Source: an uncultured Oscillospiraceae bacterium
GTDB lineage: Bacteria > Bacillota > Clostridia > Oscillospirales > Ruminococcaceae
Assembly: GCA_900540595.1 (NCBI GenBank)
Contig: UQGL01000035.1
Span: 1 to 23,270 of the forward strand
Length of the DNA: 23,270 bases
Direction of reading: 5' to 3'
Made by a program: the position numbers and the translations under genes. The notes below the pieces were generated by a model. It had not been told where the DNA came from, made no database searches, and saw nothing but the letters and a program-made list of their open reading frames with translations. This document shows, in pieces, positions 7,235 to 14,397 of the stretch. The stretch's first letter is position 1. Every line of letters begins with the position of its first letter.

Positions 7235-8572
7235 TTACCGCCAGGTAAAGGTCGCCATGCCGTACACATAGATAAAGGCGATGGCGCAGGAAACAAAAAA
7301 TTGAAAGACAGGCTTCATCCACGGCCGGAGCTTGAGGCCCTTGCCGGTGTTGGCCTCGGCCACAAAGCGGTCCCAGCCCCAGCCAAAGCGGCTGCAGCAG
7401 AAGAGTGCCAGCACCAGAGAGCCGAGCGGCAGCACATTGTTGCTGACGATGAAATCCCAGAAGTCCAGCCACGCGCTGCCCGGCGCAAACGGCTGAAAGT
7501 GCAGCACGCTGTAGCCCAGCGCCGTGGTCAGCGCCAGCAGAAAGATGCCGACACCGCAGACAAGGCAGCCCTTGGGGCGGCTCCAGCCGGTCAGCTCCCG
7601 GATCATGGCAAGGATGTTCTCGCAGACGCCCAGCACGGTGGAGAGCGCGGCAAACACCATGAACAGGAAGAAAAGGGTGCCCCACCAGCGGCCGCCAGCC
7701 ATGTGGTTGAATACGCCGGCCATCGTGTCAAACAGCAGGCTCGGCCCGGCAGTGACCTCCAGCCCGTAGGTGAAGCAGGCCGGGAAGATGATGATGCCGG
7801 CCAGCACCGCAACAAAGGTGTCCAGCAGGATGACATGGATCGATTCGCCCATCAGTGCGCGGTCCTTGCCGATATAGCTGCCGAAGATCGCCATGCCGCC
7901 CATGCCGACCGACAAAGAGAAGAACGCCTGATTCATGGCCGCCACGATGACTGTGCCGTTGATCTTGGAGAAGTCCGGCACCAGATAGAACCGCAGCCCC
8001 TCCGCCGCGCCGGAAAAGGTCAGGCTGTGCAGCGCCAGCACCAGCATCAGCACCAGCAGGGCTGTCATCATGTACTTGGTCACGCGCTCCAATCCGCCCT
8101 GCAAGTTGAAGCTGAGCAGTACGAACGCCGCCACGACTACCACAAACAGATAGGTCACATTGACTTTCGGGTCGGCGATCATCTGCGCAAAGCCGAAATC
8201 GGCGTTGCTACCGGTCAGGAATTTGACAAAATAGTACAAAATCCAGCCTGTGACAACGGTGTAAAAGGCCATCAGCGCAATGTTGCCGATCAGGCTGATT
8301 ACGCCGAAAAGCCCCCACCTCTGGCCGGGCTTTTCAAGGCGCTGGTACATATAGATGGGGCTGGCCTGCGCTGCGCGGCCCACGGCAAACTCCATGACCA
8401 TAACGGGCAGGCCCAGCACCAAAAGGCAGAGGATGTAGAGCAGCATAAAGCTGCCGCCGCCGTTCTGGCCGCACATCCATGGGAATTTCCAGACATTGCC
8501 GCAGCCGATGGCGCACCCGGCGGACAGCATGATAAAGCCAAGGCGGCTGCCAAGGCGTTCGCGTTCCTGCAT
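7235..8572 (-). CDS. Sodium-dependent transporter, NSS family
   Basis: This 445-aa integral membrane protein belongs to the neurotransmitter:sodium symporter family, which imports amino acids or amines with Na+. TM1 contains the unwound motif GNVWKFPWMCGQNGGGSF (25-42), and TM6 contains NQAFFSLSVGMGGMAIFGSY (214-233), the substrate and ion site of LeuT-fold proteins. About 11 hydrophobic spans and the 445-aa length match bacterial NSS members. The substrate cannot be assigned. The ATG at 8572 lies 5 bp after the stop of the metallophosphoesterase gene, and AAAGGAA inside that gene's last codons is the likely ribosome site. The two genes should therefore be translationally coupled. Confidence 0.93.
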   Translation of the reverse strand: MQERERLGSRLGFIMLSAGCAIGCGNVWKFPWMCGQNGGGSFMLLYILCLLVLGLPVMVMEFAVGRAAQASPIYMYQRLEKPGQRWGLFGVISLIGNIALMAFYTVVTGWILYYFVKFLTGSNADFGFAQMIADPKVNVTYLFVVVVAAFVLLSFNLQGGLERVTKYMMTALLVLMLVLALHSLTFSGAAEGLRFYLVPDFSKINGTVIVAAMNQAFFSLSVGMGGMAIFGSYIGKDRALMGESIHVILLDTFVAVLAGIIIFPACFTYGLEVTAGPSLLFDTMAGVFNHMAGGRWWGTLFFLFMVFAALSTVLGVCENILAMIRELTGWSRPKGCLVCGVGIFLLALTTALGYSVLHFQPFAPGSAWLDFWDFIVSNNVLPLGSLVLALFCCSRFGWGWDRFVAEANTGKGLKLRPWMKPVFQFFVSCAIAFIYVYGMATFTWR

Positions 8573-8577
8573 AGCTT

Positions 8578-9711
8578 TTACATTTCCTTTTCGGTAGTGA
8601 TCTCAGCACAGACGATCTCTGTGCGGCCCTGAGTGCGGAATTTGTAGCCCCAGGTGCCGGTGCCGCCGCTGACAATGGCGGTGCAATGGTCGTTGATGAT
8701 TTTTTTGCCGTAGTTGCGCTCGTTTTTGGCGACCATGCCCACGGCGCCCGCAGGCCATACCTGCCCGCCGTGGGTGTGGCCGCTCAGGATCAGATCGGCC
8801 CCCGCCGCTGCGGCGGCCTTGAAGTCCCGCGGCTCATGGTCAAGCCAGACCGTGTAGTGGTCATCCGGACCGCCGGGCATCAGCTGCGCAGCCGTAAAGC
8901 GGCTGCCGTTCGTGTACAGGTAGTCCTTGCGGCCCACGATGCGCACCCCGCAGGGCAGTATGACGGAGGTATCCTCGAGAATACGCACCCCGGCGGCAGC
9001 AAAGCTGCGCTCCAGCTCGGCGCGGCCAAAGCTTGGCTCCCGCCAGTGGTGGAACAGGTCATGGTTGCCCAGCACATAGTATTTGCCCAGCGGCGCGCGC
9101 AGCGCACCGAACAGGGCGCAAAAGGCATCCAGCTCCTCCGGCTCGGTAAATTCGTCAAAAATATCGCCGGTCAGCACCAGCAGGTCGGGGTGGCAGGCCT
9201 CGATCTTCTCGCGCAGCTCAGGGATGCGGGTGTGATCCATTGCTGCGCAGCTTCGGGGGTGAATGTCGCTGATCTGCACGATGCGCAGCTGGCCGCCCGG
9301 CAGATTTTTCTGCGTTGTCAGGCTGTATTTTGTCGTACAGAGGCGCAGCGCCCGGCGGCGGCCCCACCACATGATTCCGGCAGTCAGCAGCCACGGCGTT
9401 ATGCCGCCGAGCCAAAAAATATGCCAAACGGCCAGCGGCGTGCCGCCGATGCGGCGCAGCACCAGCCCAATGCCGGTGCCGATGCAGTAAAAGGTCACCA
9501 GATGCCCGACAAAGACGATGCCAAGGCCCAGCGGGTCCCGGCTGATATAGGCCAGCAGCGCCATCAGCACCAGCGGCAGGCCGTAGTACAAAACCGGCCA
9601 CTGTGCCGCCAGCTGCAGCGGCGGCAGCTGTAAAAAGTTGAGATACAGCAAAATATCCAGCGCTGCCTGCCCGAGGCGCGGAAGAACAAATTGGAAGAAT
9701 GGATGATACAT
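8578..9711 (-). CDS. Membrane-anchored metallophosphoesterase (YkuE/YaeI-like)
   Basis: The protein has 377 aa. Residues 1-118 are hydrophobic and form about four membrane spans. The calcineurin-like phosphoesterase domain (about 142-377) has every metal-binding motif: SDIH (148-151), GD (182-183), GNHD (215-218), His292 and GHTHGG (311-316). Known relatives of this layout hydrolyse phosphoesters of nucleotide-linked lipids or act near the envelope; the substrate here is unknown. The ATG at 9711 begins the first membrane helix and has AAAGG upstream, a weak ribosome site. An in-frame extension to 9969 runs through intergenic repeats and a terminator and is not credible. It is the first gene of a two-gene unit with the NSS transporter. 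Confidence 0.88.
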   Translation of the reverse strand: MYHPFFQFVLPRLGQAALDILLYLNFLQLPPLQLAAQWPVLYYGLPLVLMALLAYISRDPLGLGIVFVGHLVTFYCIGTGIGLVLRRIGGTPLAVWHIFWLGGITPWLLTAGIMWWGRRRALRLCTTKYSLTTQKNLPGGQLRIVQISDIHPRSCAAMDHTRIPELREKIEACHPDLLVLTGDIFDEFTEPEELDAFCALFGALRAPLGKYYVLGNHDLFHHWREPSFGRAELERSFAAAGVRILEDTSVILPCGVRIVGRKDYLYTNGSRFTAAQLMPGGPDDHYTVWLDHEPRDFKAAAAAGADLILSGHTHGGQVWPAGAVGMVAKNERNYGKKIINDHCTAIVSGGTGTWGYKFRTQGRTEIVCAEITTEKEM

Positions 9712-9738
9712 GGTGGTAGCCTTTGTTTCGTGAGAGTG

Positions 9739-9860
9739 CCTTCCCCCAAGGGGGAAGGTGTCTGCGGCCCCGCCCGCAGACGGATGAGGGGAGCGTGCGG
9801 CGTGATTGCCCGTATATGGGATAGTATGGCAAGTTCGCCCCTCATCAGTCCGCTTCGCGG
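9739..9860. repeat. Composite palindromic repeat upstream of the phosphoesterase gene
   Basis: Nested symmetry fills this stretch. There is a CCTTCCCCC/GGGGGAAGG hairpin (9739-9758), a TCTGCGG/CCGCAGA hairpin (9761-9780), and a 9-bp inverted pair GATGAGGGG (9783-9791) and CCCCTCATC (9838-9846) enclosing 46 bp. CCGC/GCGG follows at 9850-9860. The 46-bp centre holds CATACT- and TATACG-like boxes, but no convincing promoter. The same CCCCTCA-type ends recur at 14398-14525. The rest of 9861-9957 is GC-rich with degenerate repeat debris and no gene. Confidence 0.65.
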
Positions 9861-9951
9861 CCAGCTTCAGTCTCCGTGCCAAGTGCCGCCTACGGCGGTT
9901 GCACTCCGACACGCGCCTGCGGGCGCAGCCCCAAGGGGAAGCCTTTTTTGC

Positions 9952-9983
9952 AAAAAAGCCCTGCACCAAATTCGGTGCAGGGC
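9952..9983 (-). terminator. Terminator of nfnAB
   Basis: A perfect 10-bp stem (9974-9983 with 9958-9967) with a 6-nt loop is followed on the minus strand by six Ts (9957-9952). It lies 12 bp beyond the nfnB stop codon. Confidence 0.92.
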
Positions 9984-9995
9984 CGAAAAACTGTT

Positions 9996-11393
9996 TTACT
10001 GTTCCTTTGCCTTGATGGCCGCGTCAATCGCGCGGGCAGCCTCTTTGCCGGCACCCATGGCCAGAATGACCGTGGCAGCACCGGTGACGGCGTCGCCGCC
10101 GGCGTAGACCATCGGGCGGCTCGTCAGGCCGTCGGGGCCGTTCGTGATCAGGCAGCCGTGCTTGTCGGCGTCCAGACCCGGCGTGGTCGAGCGGATCAGC
10201 GGGTTGGGGCTGGTGCCCAGCGCCATGATCATCGTATCAACGTCCAGAACGAACTCGCTGCCCTCCTTGACGATGGGGCGGCGGCGGCCGGAGGCATCCG
10301 GCTCACCCAGTTCCATCTCCACGCAGGTCATACCCTTGACCCAGCCGTTCTCGTCGCCCAGCACCTCGGTGGGGTTCGTCAGCGTCTTAAAGACGATGCC
10401 CTCCTCCTCGGCGTGCTCGACCTCCTCCTTACGGGCAGGCAGCTCGGCCATGCCGCGGCGGTAGACGATGTACACATTCTCAGCACCCAGACGCTTGGCG
10501 CAGCGGGCGGCGTCCATGGCGACATTGCCGCCGCCGACAACGGCAACGGACTTGCTCTTCATGATGGGCGTGCGGGAATCCTCCTTGTACGCCTTCATCA
10601 GGTTCACGCGGGTCAGGTACTCGTTGGCGGAGTAAACGCCGTTCAGGCTCTCACCGGGGATGCCCATGAAGCGGGGCAGGCCGGCACCGGACGCGACATA
10701 GACGGCCTCAAAGCCGTAGTCGTTCATCAGCTCGTCAATGGTCAGCACCTTGCCGATGACCATATTGGTTTCAATGTCAACGCCCAGCTCCTTCAGGCCT
10801 TCGACCTCGTGCTGGACGATGTCCTTGGGCAGACGGAACTCGGGGATGCCGTACATCAGAACACCGCCGGCCACATGCAGGGCCTCGTAGACGGTGACCT
10901 TGTAGCCCAGCTTGGCCAGATCACCCGCAACGGTCAGACCGGAAGGGCCGGCGCCGATGACAGCGACCTTGTGGCCGTTGGAGGCGGGGGCAACGGGCTT
11001 GGTGTGGACATTGTTGCGGTACCAGTCGGCAACAAAGCGCTCCAAGCGGCCAATGCCGACAGCCTCACCCTTGATGCCGCGGACGCACTTGCCCTCGCAC
11101 TGGTGCTCCTGCGGGCAGACACGGCCGCAGACGGCGGGCAGCGCGCTGGACTGTGCGATCACATGGTAAGCAGCCTCAAAATCACCCTCGGCCACATGCT
11201 TGATAAAGCCGGGAATATCAATTTCAACGGGGCAGCCGCTGCGGCAGGGGTGGTTCTTGCACTGCAGGCAGCGCTTGGCCTCGTTCACGGCCATCTCCTC
11301 GGTGTAGCCGAGGGCGACCTCCTTGAAGTTTTTGTTGCGGACATTCGGCTCCTGGCTGGGCATGGGGCACTTTTTCGGGTCCATATTCGGCAT
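9996..11393 (-). CDS. nfnB: NfnB, large subunit of ferredoxin/NAD(P) transhydrogenase (SudA/GltD-like)
   Basis: This 465-aa iron-sulfur flavoprotein is the larger subunit of NADH-dependent reduced ferredoxin:NADP+ oxidoreductase, a cytosolic electron-bifurcating enzyme. Two N-terminal cysteine sets (C42, C45, C50, C54 and C89, C93, C99, C103) hold [4Fe-4S] clusters. FAD binds at GAGPSG (147-152), NADPH at GGGNVA (287-292), and the C-terminal AGGDAVTGA (431-439) closes the FAD site. It resembles the GltD subunit of glutamate synthase, but the adjacent NfnA gene and absence of gltB favour Nfn. The ATG at 11393 has AGGAGGT 9 bases before it and starts 2 bp after the nfnA stop codon. Confidence 0.92.
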   Translation of the reverse strand: MPNMDPKKCPMPSQEPNVRNKNFKEVALGYTEEMAVNEAKRCLQCKNHPCRSGCPVEIDIPGFIKHVAEGDFEAAYHVIAQSSALPAVCGRVCPQEHQCEGKCVRGIKGEAVGIGRLERFVADWYRNNVHTKPVAPASNGHKVAVIGAGPSGLTVAGDLAKLGYKVTVYEALHVAGGVLMYGIPEFRLPKDIVQHEVEGLKELGVDIETNMVIGKVLTIDELMNDYGFEAVYVASGAGLPRFMGIPGESLNGVYSANEYLTRVNLMKAYKEDSRTPIMKSKSVAVVGGGNVAMDAARCAKRLGAENVYIVYRRGMAELPARKEEVEHAEEEGIVFKTLTNPTEVLGDENGWVKGMTCVEMELGEPDASGRRRPIVKEGSEFVLDVDTMIMALGTSPNPLIRSTTPGLDADKHGCLITNGPDGLTSRPMVYAGGDAVTGAATVILAMGAGKEAARAIDAAIKAKEQ

Positions 11394-11395
11394 GA

Positions 11396-12238
11396 TCACT
11401 GCACCTCCTGTTTCAGCAAGTTGCACTCGGCCTCGCGGGCGTGTGCCTCAAAGGGCTTGTACATCGTGCCGCGGTGCATAGCCTCGTCAAAATCGACCTC
11501 AAAGCCGTCAAAGTCGGGGCCGTCCACGCAGGCGAACTTCGTCTGGCCACCCACGGTCAGGCGGCAGCCGCCGCACATGCCGGTGCCATCGACCATGATG
11601 GGGTTCATCGACACAACGGTCTTGACATTGTGCGGCTTGGTCGTCTTGACGACGAATTTCATCATAATCAGGGGTCCGATGGTAATGACCTCGTCAAAGT
11701 TTGCGCCCTCGACGATCTTCTTTTCCAGCGGCGCGGTGACAACACCCTTTTCGCCGTAGGAGCCGTCATCGGTCATGATGATGAACTCATCGCAGCAGGC
11801 GCGGAACTCGTCCTCGAGAATGACAAGATCCTTGTTGCGGAAGCCGACAATGCCGGTGACCTTGGTGCCCTGCTCATGCAGTGCCTGTGCCACGGGCAGC
11901 GCAATGGCGCAGCCCACGCCGCCGCCGACCACGCAGACATTCTTCAGGCCTTCGATCTCGGTTGCCTTGCCCAGCGGGCCGACAAAGTCGTGGACAGCCT
12001 CGCCCTCTTTGAGGGAGTTGAGCTGCATCGTACCTGCGCCCACGACCTGAAAGATGATGGAGACAGTGCCCGCCTCGCGGTCAAACCCGGCGATGGTCAG
12101 GGGGATGCGTTCGGAATCCTCCTTCGCACGGACGATGATAAACTGGCCGGCCTTCGCCTTTTTGGCGATGAGCGGCGCATGGATCCAGAGCTCGGTCACG
12201 GTGGGGTTGAGCTCCCGCCGTTTGATGATAGTAAACAA
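11396..12238 (-). CDS. nfnA: NfnA, small subunit of ferredoxin/NAD(P) transhydrogenase (SudB-like)
   Basis: This 280-aa protein is the NAD(H)-binding FAD subunit that works with NfnB to balance NADH, NADPH and ferredoxin in anaerobes. RIPLTIA (44-50) binds FAD, GGGVGCA (105-111) begins the nucleotide domain, and DGTGMCGGC plus a later Cys (C222, C225, C237) bind a [2Fe-2S] cluster; Asp217 is placed for the aspartate ligand reported in this family. Length fits the family. The start is a TTG at 12238 with AAGGAGAAGGAGA just upstream. No ATG lies in frame nearby, so initiation is probably modest but real. Glutamate synthase accessory or sulfide dehydrogenase are older names for the pair. Confidence 0.92.
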   Translation of the reverse strand: MFTIIKRRELNPTVTELWIHAPLIAKKAKAGQFIIVRAKEDSERIPLTIAGFDREAGTVSIIFQVVGAGTMQLNSLKEGEAVHDFVGPLGKATEIEGLKNVCVVGGGVGCAIALPVAQALHEQGTKVTGIVGFRNKDLVILEDEFRACCDEFIIMTDDGSYGEKGVVTAPLEKKIVEGANFDEVITIGPLIMMKFVVKTTKPHNVKTVVSMNPIMVDGTGMCGGCRLTVGGQTKFACVDGPDFDGFEVDFDEAMHRGTMYKPFEAHAREAECNLLKQEVQ

Positions 12239-12283
12239 AGCGATCTCTCCTTCTCCTTGTTATTCTATAAAGTAGGTGCTTAT

Positions 12284-12312
12284 ATTGTAGCGTATTTCCC
12301 GGGGAATGTAAA
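12284..12312 (-). promoter_or_regulatory. Promoter of nfnAB
   Basis: Minus-strand -35 TTTACA (12312-12307) and -10 TACAAT (12289-12284) are 17 bp apart. The predicted start near 12277 leaves a leader of about 39 nt. Confidence 0.75.
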
Positions 12313-12373
12313 GAAGAAAGTTAAGATGAACAAACAGGAAAAAACAGGCAAACGGGATATGGCGGTAAGTTTC

Positions 12374-12500
12374 GGCGGGGTGAGGGTACCCCGCCCTACG
12401 CACGGGTTTTTAAGCGGGGTTGTAGGGCGGCCAGCCCTCTGGCCGCCGTGGTCGTTTGCGATGGCGGGAAGTGCCCGGGAGGGATGAATCCCTCCCCTAC
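12374..12500. repeat. Cluster of three REP-like palindromes
   Basis: Three perfect hairpins lie in a row: GGCGGGGT/ACCCCGCC (12374-12395), GGCGGCCAG/CTGGCCGCC (12426-12447) and GGGAGGGAT/ATCCCTCCC (12477-12496). They are bordered by CCCTAC or GTAGGG edges. They resemble the GTAGGGGCG palindromes in the 5109 and 16962 elements. No protein-coding gene is credible anywhere between 12239 and 12927. Confidence 0.65.
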
Positions 12501-12558
12501 AAATGGCCGGAGAGTTGGCGGCAATGAGTGTAGGGGGCGAGCCTTATTCCGGAAAAAC

Positions 12559-12596
12559 AAAAAAACGAGACGGCCACTGCCCCGTCTCGTTTTTTT
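12559..12596. terminator. Strong bidirectional terminator
   Basis: A perfect 15-bp stem (12559-12573 with 12582-12596) has an 8-nt loop. A/T runs flank both sides, so it can stop transcripts in either direction. It lies about 330 bp beyond the ilvE stop codon, which has its own terminator, so it probably serves the 12744 unit. Confidence 0.88.
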
Positions 12597-12744
12597 TAAA
12601 AAGAAGGAGAAAAACAGAACGTCTCGCCGGCGCCTGAATACGAACGGAACCACCCCTCTACAAGTGATACCCTCCCTACGGATTCGGCAGGGCGCTCTGG
12701 TATTCTTCCTCTTCACTTTTGTTTGAAAGCGTTTCGCTTTCGAT
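12559..12744 (-). ncRNA. Candidate small noncoding RNA of about 186 nt
   Basis: A good minus-strand promoter (12779-12751) predicts a start near 12744, and a 15-bp terminator ends at 12559. The RNA would open with a hairpin GAAAGCG/CGCTTTC (12741-12725). Its body shows possible long-range pairing: 12706-12714 with 12603-12611 (one mismatch), and 12700-12705 with 12636-12641. The length would suit a 6S-type RNA, but I cannot match it to any family, and parts look like degenerate REP sequence (GTAGGG runs). A basic open frame crosses the unit and its terminator and is not convincing. Confidence 0.35.
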
Positions 12745-12750
12745 GTACTT

Positions 12751-12779
12751 ATATTACATCATTTTTGTCGAATTTGCAA
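12751..12779 (-). promoter_or_regulatory. Orphan promoter of the candidate small RNA
   Basis: Minus-strand -35 TTGCAA (12779-12774) and -10 TAATAT (12756-12751) have a 17-bp spacer. Upstream lie two small palindromes, GTGCT/AGCAC (12798-12811) and TTGTGCA/TGCACAA (12822-12838), that could bind a regulator. Confidence 0.55.
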
Positions 12780-12859
12780 GATGTGTGCTTGTACAATGTG
12801 CTGTAAAGCACGGTTGCGGTTTTGTGCATGTTGCACAAGTGCTCATAGAAATGTCATAG

Positions 12860-12893
12860 AAAAAGCGCTTGCAGCATCGTAAACCGCAAGCGC
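12860..12893 (-). terminator. Terminator of ilvE
   Basis: GCGCTTGC (12893-12886) pairs with GCAAGCGC (12872-12865) across a 13-nt loop. Five Ts follow on the minus strand (12864-12860). It lies 35 bp after the stop codon. Confidence 0.8.
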
Positions 12894-12927
12894 AAGAAAG
12901 TTTCTTTAATTTGTTTCTGAATATGGA

Positions 12928-13998
12928 TTATTCGACCGGGACGATCCAGCCCTTGGTGTCGGGCAGCTTGCCCCACTGGATGCCGGTCAGGGTGTCGTAC
13001 AGCTTCTGGGTCAGCTCGCCGATCTTGCCGCCGCTGATGTGGGCAACCTTGCCCTCCCAGTCAAGCTCCTTGACGGGGGAAACGACTGCGGCGGTGCCGG
13101 TGCCAAAGACCTCCTCCAGCTTGCCCTCATCGGCAGCCTTCATGATGTCGGCAATGGCAACGCGCTCCTCATGCACGGGGTAGCCCCAGTCCTTCAGCAG
13201 CTCAATGATGGAGCGGCGGGTGACGCCGGGCAGAACGGTGCCAACGCAGGGGGCGGTGTAGATCTCGCCATCGATCTTGAACATGATGTTCATGGAACCG
13301 ACTTCCTCGACATACTTCTTTTCAACGCCGTCCAGCCACAGCACCTGAGAGAAGCCGCGCTCCTCGGCCAGCTCACCGGCCTTGATGGAGGCAGCGTAGT
13401 TGCCACCGCACTTGGTAAAGCCGGTCAGGCCTGGGGCGGCGCGGATGTACTGATCCTCGACATAGATGCGCACAGGGTCAAGACCCTCGGCGTAGTAAGC
13501 ACCGGAGGGCGCGCAGATGATCGCAAAGCGGTAATGCTTGGCGGCATGCACGCCGAGGCCTACATCGGTAGCGATGCAGAACGGGCGGATATACAGCGAT
13601 GCACCGTCAGAATGGGGCACCCAGTCGCGGTCAACATCGACCAGCGTCTTGACGGCCTGCACAAAATCCTCCGGCGGGATGGCGGGCATGCCCAGACGGT
13701 CGGCAGAATCATTGAAGCGGTTCGCGTTGCACTCAGGGCGGAACAGCTGTACCTTGCCCTCGGCGGTGCGGTAGGCCTTCATGCCCTCAAAAATTTCCTG
13801 CGCATAGTGAAAAACGGTGGTGGCGGGGTCCATCTCCCACGGGCCGTAGGGAACGATGCGGGCGTCATGCCAGCCCTCGCCTGCGGTATAGTCCATCAGG
13901 AACATATGGTCGCTGAACTTTTTGCCAAAGCCGAGCTTTGTCTCGTCCTGCGGTTTTTCTTTCGGATGGGTTGTTTTGGTGATTTTGATGTCCAACAT
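12928..13998 (-). CDS. ilvE: Branched-chain amino acid aminotransferase
   Basis: This 356-aa PLP enzyme of fold type IV transfers amino groups between glutamate and the keto acids of leucine, isoleucine and valine in the cytosol. The sequence has the early HYAQEIFEGMKAYR block (64-77), the PLP lysine K196 in FTKCGGNYAAS followed by N200 and Y201, and EEVGSMNIMF (231-240), whose Glu232 contacts the pyridine nitrogen. GTGTAAVVSPV (299-309) holds the cofactor phosphate region. The length is that of the larger IlvE group. The ATG at 13998 is preferred over the GTG at 14007, because AGGGAG lies about 10 bases before the ATG and too close to the GTG. It is monocistronic, with its own promoter and terminator. 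Confidence 0.95.
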   Translation of the reverse strand: MLDIKITKTTHPKEKPQDETKLGFGKKFSDHMFLMDYTAGEGWHDARIVPYGPWEMDPATTVFHYAQEIFEGMKAYRTAEGKVQLFRPECNANRFNDSADRLGMPAIPPEDFVQAVKTLVDVDRDWVPHSDGASLYIRPFCIATDVGLGVHAAKHYRFAIICAPSGAYYAEGLDPVRIYVEDQYIRAAPGLTGFTKCGGNYAASIKAGELAEERGFSQVLWLDGVEKKYVEEVGSMNIMFKIDGEIYTAPCVGTVLPGVTRRSIIELLKDWGYPVHEERVAIADIMKAADEGKLEEVFGTGTAAVVSPVKELDWEGKVAHISGGKIGELTQKLYDTLTGIQWGKLPDTKGWIVPVE

Positions 13999-14026
13999 GA
14001 TGTACACTCTCCCTTATCTATTCAAG

Positions 14027-14049
14027 CGCACCGCCGCACAGCAGGTGCG
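14027..14049 (-). promoter_or_regulatory. Hairpin in the ilvE leader
   Basis: CGCACC (14049-14044 on the minus strand) pairs with GGTGCG (14032-14027) across 11 nt near the 5' end of the predicted transcript. It may affect mRNA stability. No T-box or riboswitch core is visible. Confidence 0.35.
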
Positions 14050-14065
14050 GGTGATGGTTACTGCT

Positions 14066-14094
14066 ATTATAGCGCTCTGAATCGGTAAATACAA
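14066..14094 (-). promoter_or_regulatory. Promoter of ilvE
   Basis: Minus-strand -35 TTGTAT (14094-14089) and consensus -10 TATAAT (14071-14066) have a 17-bp spacer. The predicted start is near 14059, with a leader of about 60 nt. Confidence 0.8.
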
Positions 14095-14145
14095 CCCCTT
14101 ATTTACAAAATGTGTATTTTGTGTTGCATAAAACGCAAAATACGC

Positions 14146-14328
14146 TTTCCACAGGTTTCCACAGCTTTCCACAGGCGGGCGGTGGAAAATGTTGAAAATA
14201 ATCCCTTGCGCACCGTGGAATTTTCCGGTTTTCCGCTTTTTAACGGGAAAAGGGCGGGGAGTTTTCCACGGTTTCAACGGAGTTTTCAACATTTCCACGG
14301 TGGATAACCGTTATACACGGTGGATAAC
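14146..14328. other. DnaA-box-like cluster with 10-bp iterons (candidate origin or DnaA-binding locus)
   Basis: TTTCCACAG occurs three times at exactly 10-bp period (14146, 14156, 14166). GTGGAAAA (14182), GTTGAAAA (14191), GTTTTCCACG (14261), GTTTTCAAC (14282) and TTTCCACGG (14292) follow. Three sites match the DnaA box TTATNCACA at 8 of 9 bases: GGTGGATAA at 14299-14307 and 14319-14327 (both inverted), and TTATACACG at 14311-14319. An AT-rich stretch (about 14085-14144) with a 7-bp hairpin ACAAAAT/ATTTTGT lies beside the iterons. These words are typical of oriC regions in Firmicutes. No dnaA, dnaN or rpmH lies in the window. Confidence 0.55.
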
Positions 14329-14397
14329 TTGCGGCGAATATACGGAATGTGAACGGGGTGTGAACAGAAAAAAACGGCTCTCTCTGCAAACGGGTAG

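Noticed and set aside
6282..7685. A 467-codon minus-strand frame across the second AraC gene and the end of the NSS gene
   Set aside because: It reads through a terminator and overlaps two genes with clear family motifs in other frames.
9739..9860. CRISPR-like repetition
   Set aside because: The repeats are palindromes and inverted pairs of different sequence, not regularly spaced direct repeats with unique spacers.
9876..11759. A 627-codon open frame antisense to nfnB and part of nfnA
   Set aside because: The translation is low-complexity and motif-free, and it crosses a terminator and two well-supported genes.
12568..12582. GGCCACTG resembling a B12-box
   Set aside because: It is just the loop side of a terminator, and none of the other conserved parts of a cobalamin riboswitch are present.
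12645..12690. T-box-like sequence AGGGGTGGTTCCG on the minus strand
   Set aside because: It differs from the T-box core (extra G, A to T in the conserved stretch), and no amino-acid gene follows downstream.
12396..12716. A basic 106-codon minus-strand frame in the nfnA-ilvE gap
   Set aside because: It passes through a 15-bp terminator and REP palindromes, has no ribosome site, and its composition follows the repeats.
12723..12743. CcpA cre-like palindrome TGAAAGCG...CGCTTTC
   Set aside because: A 3-base insertion between the half-sites breaks the 14-bp cre geometry. It is better read as an RNA hairpin.
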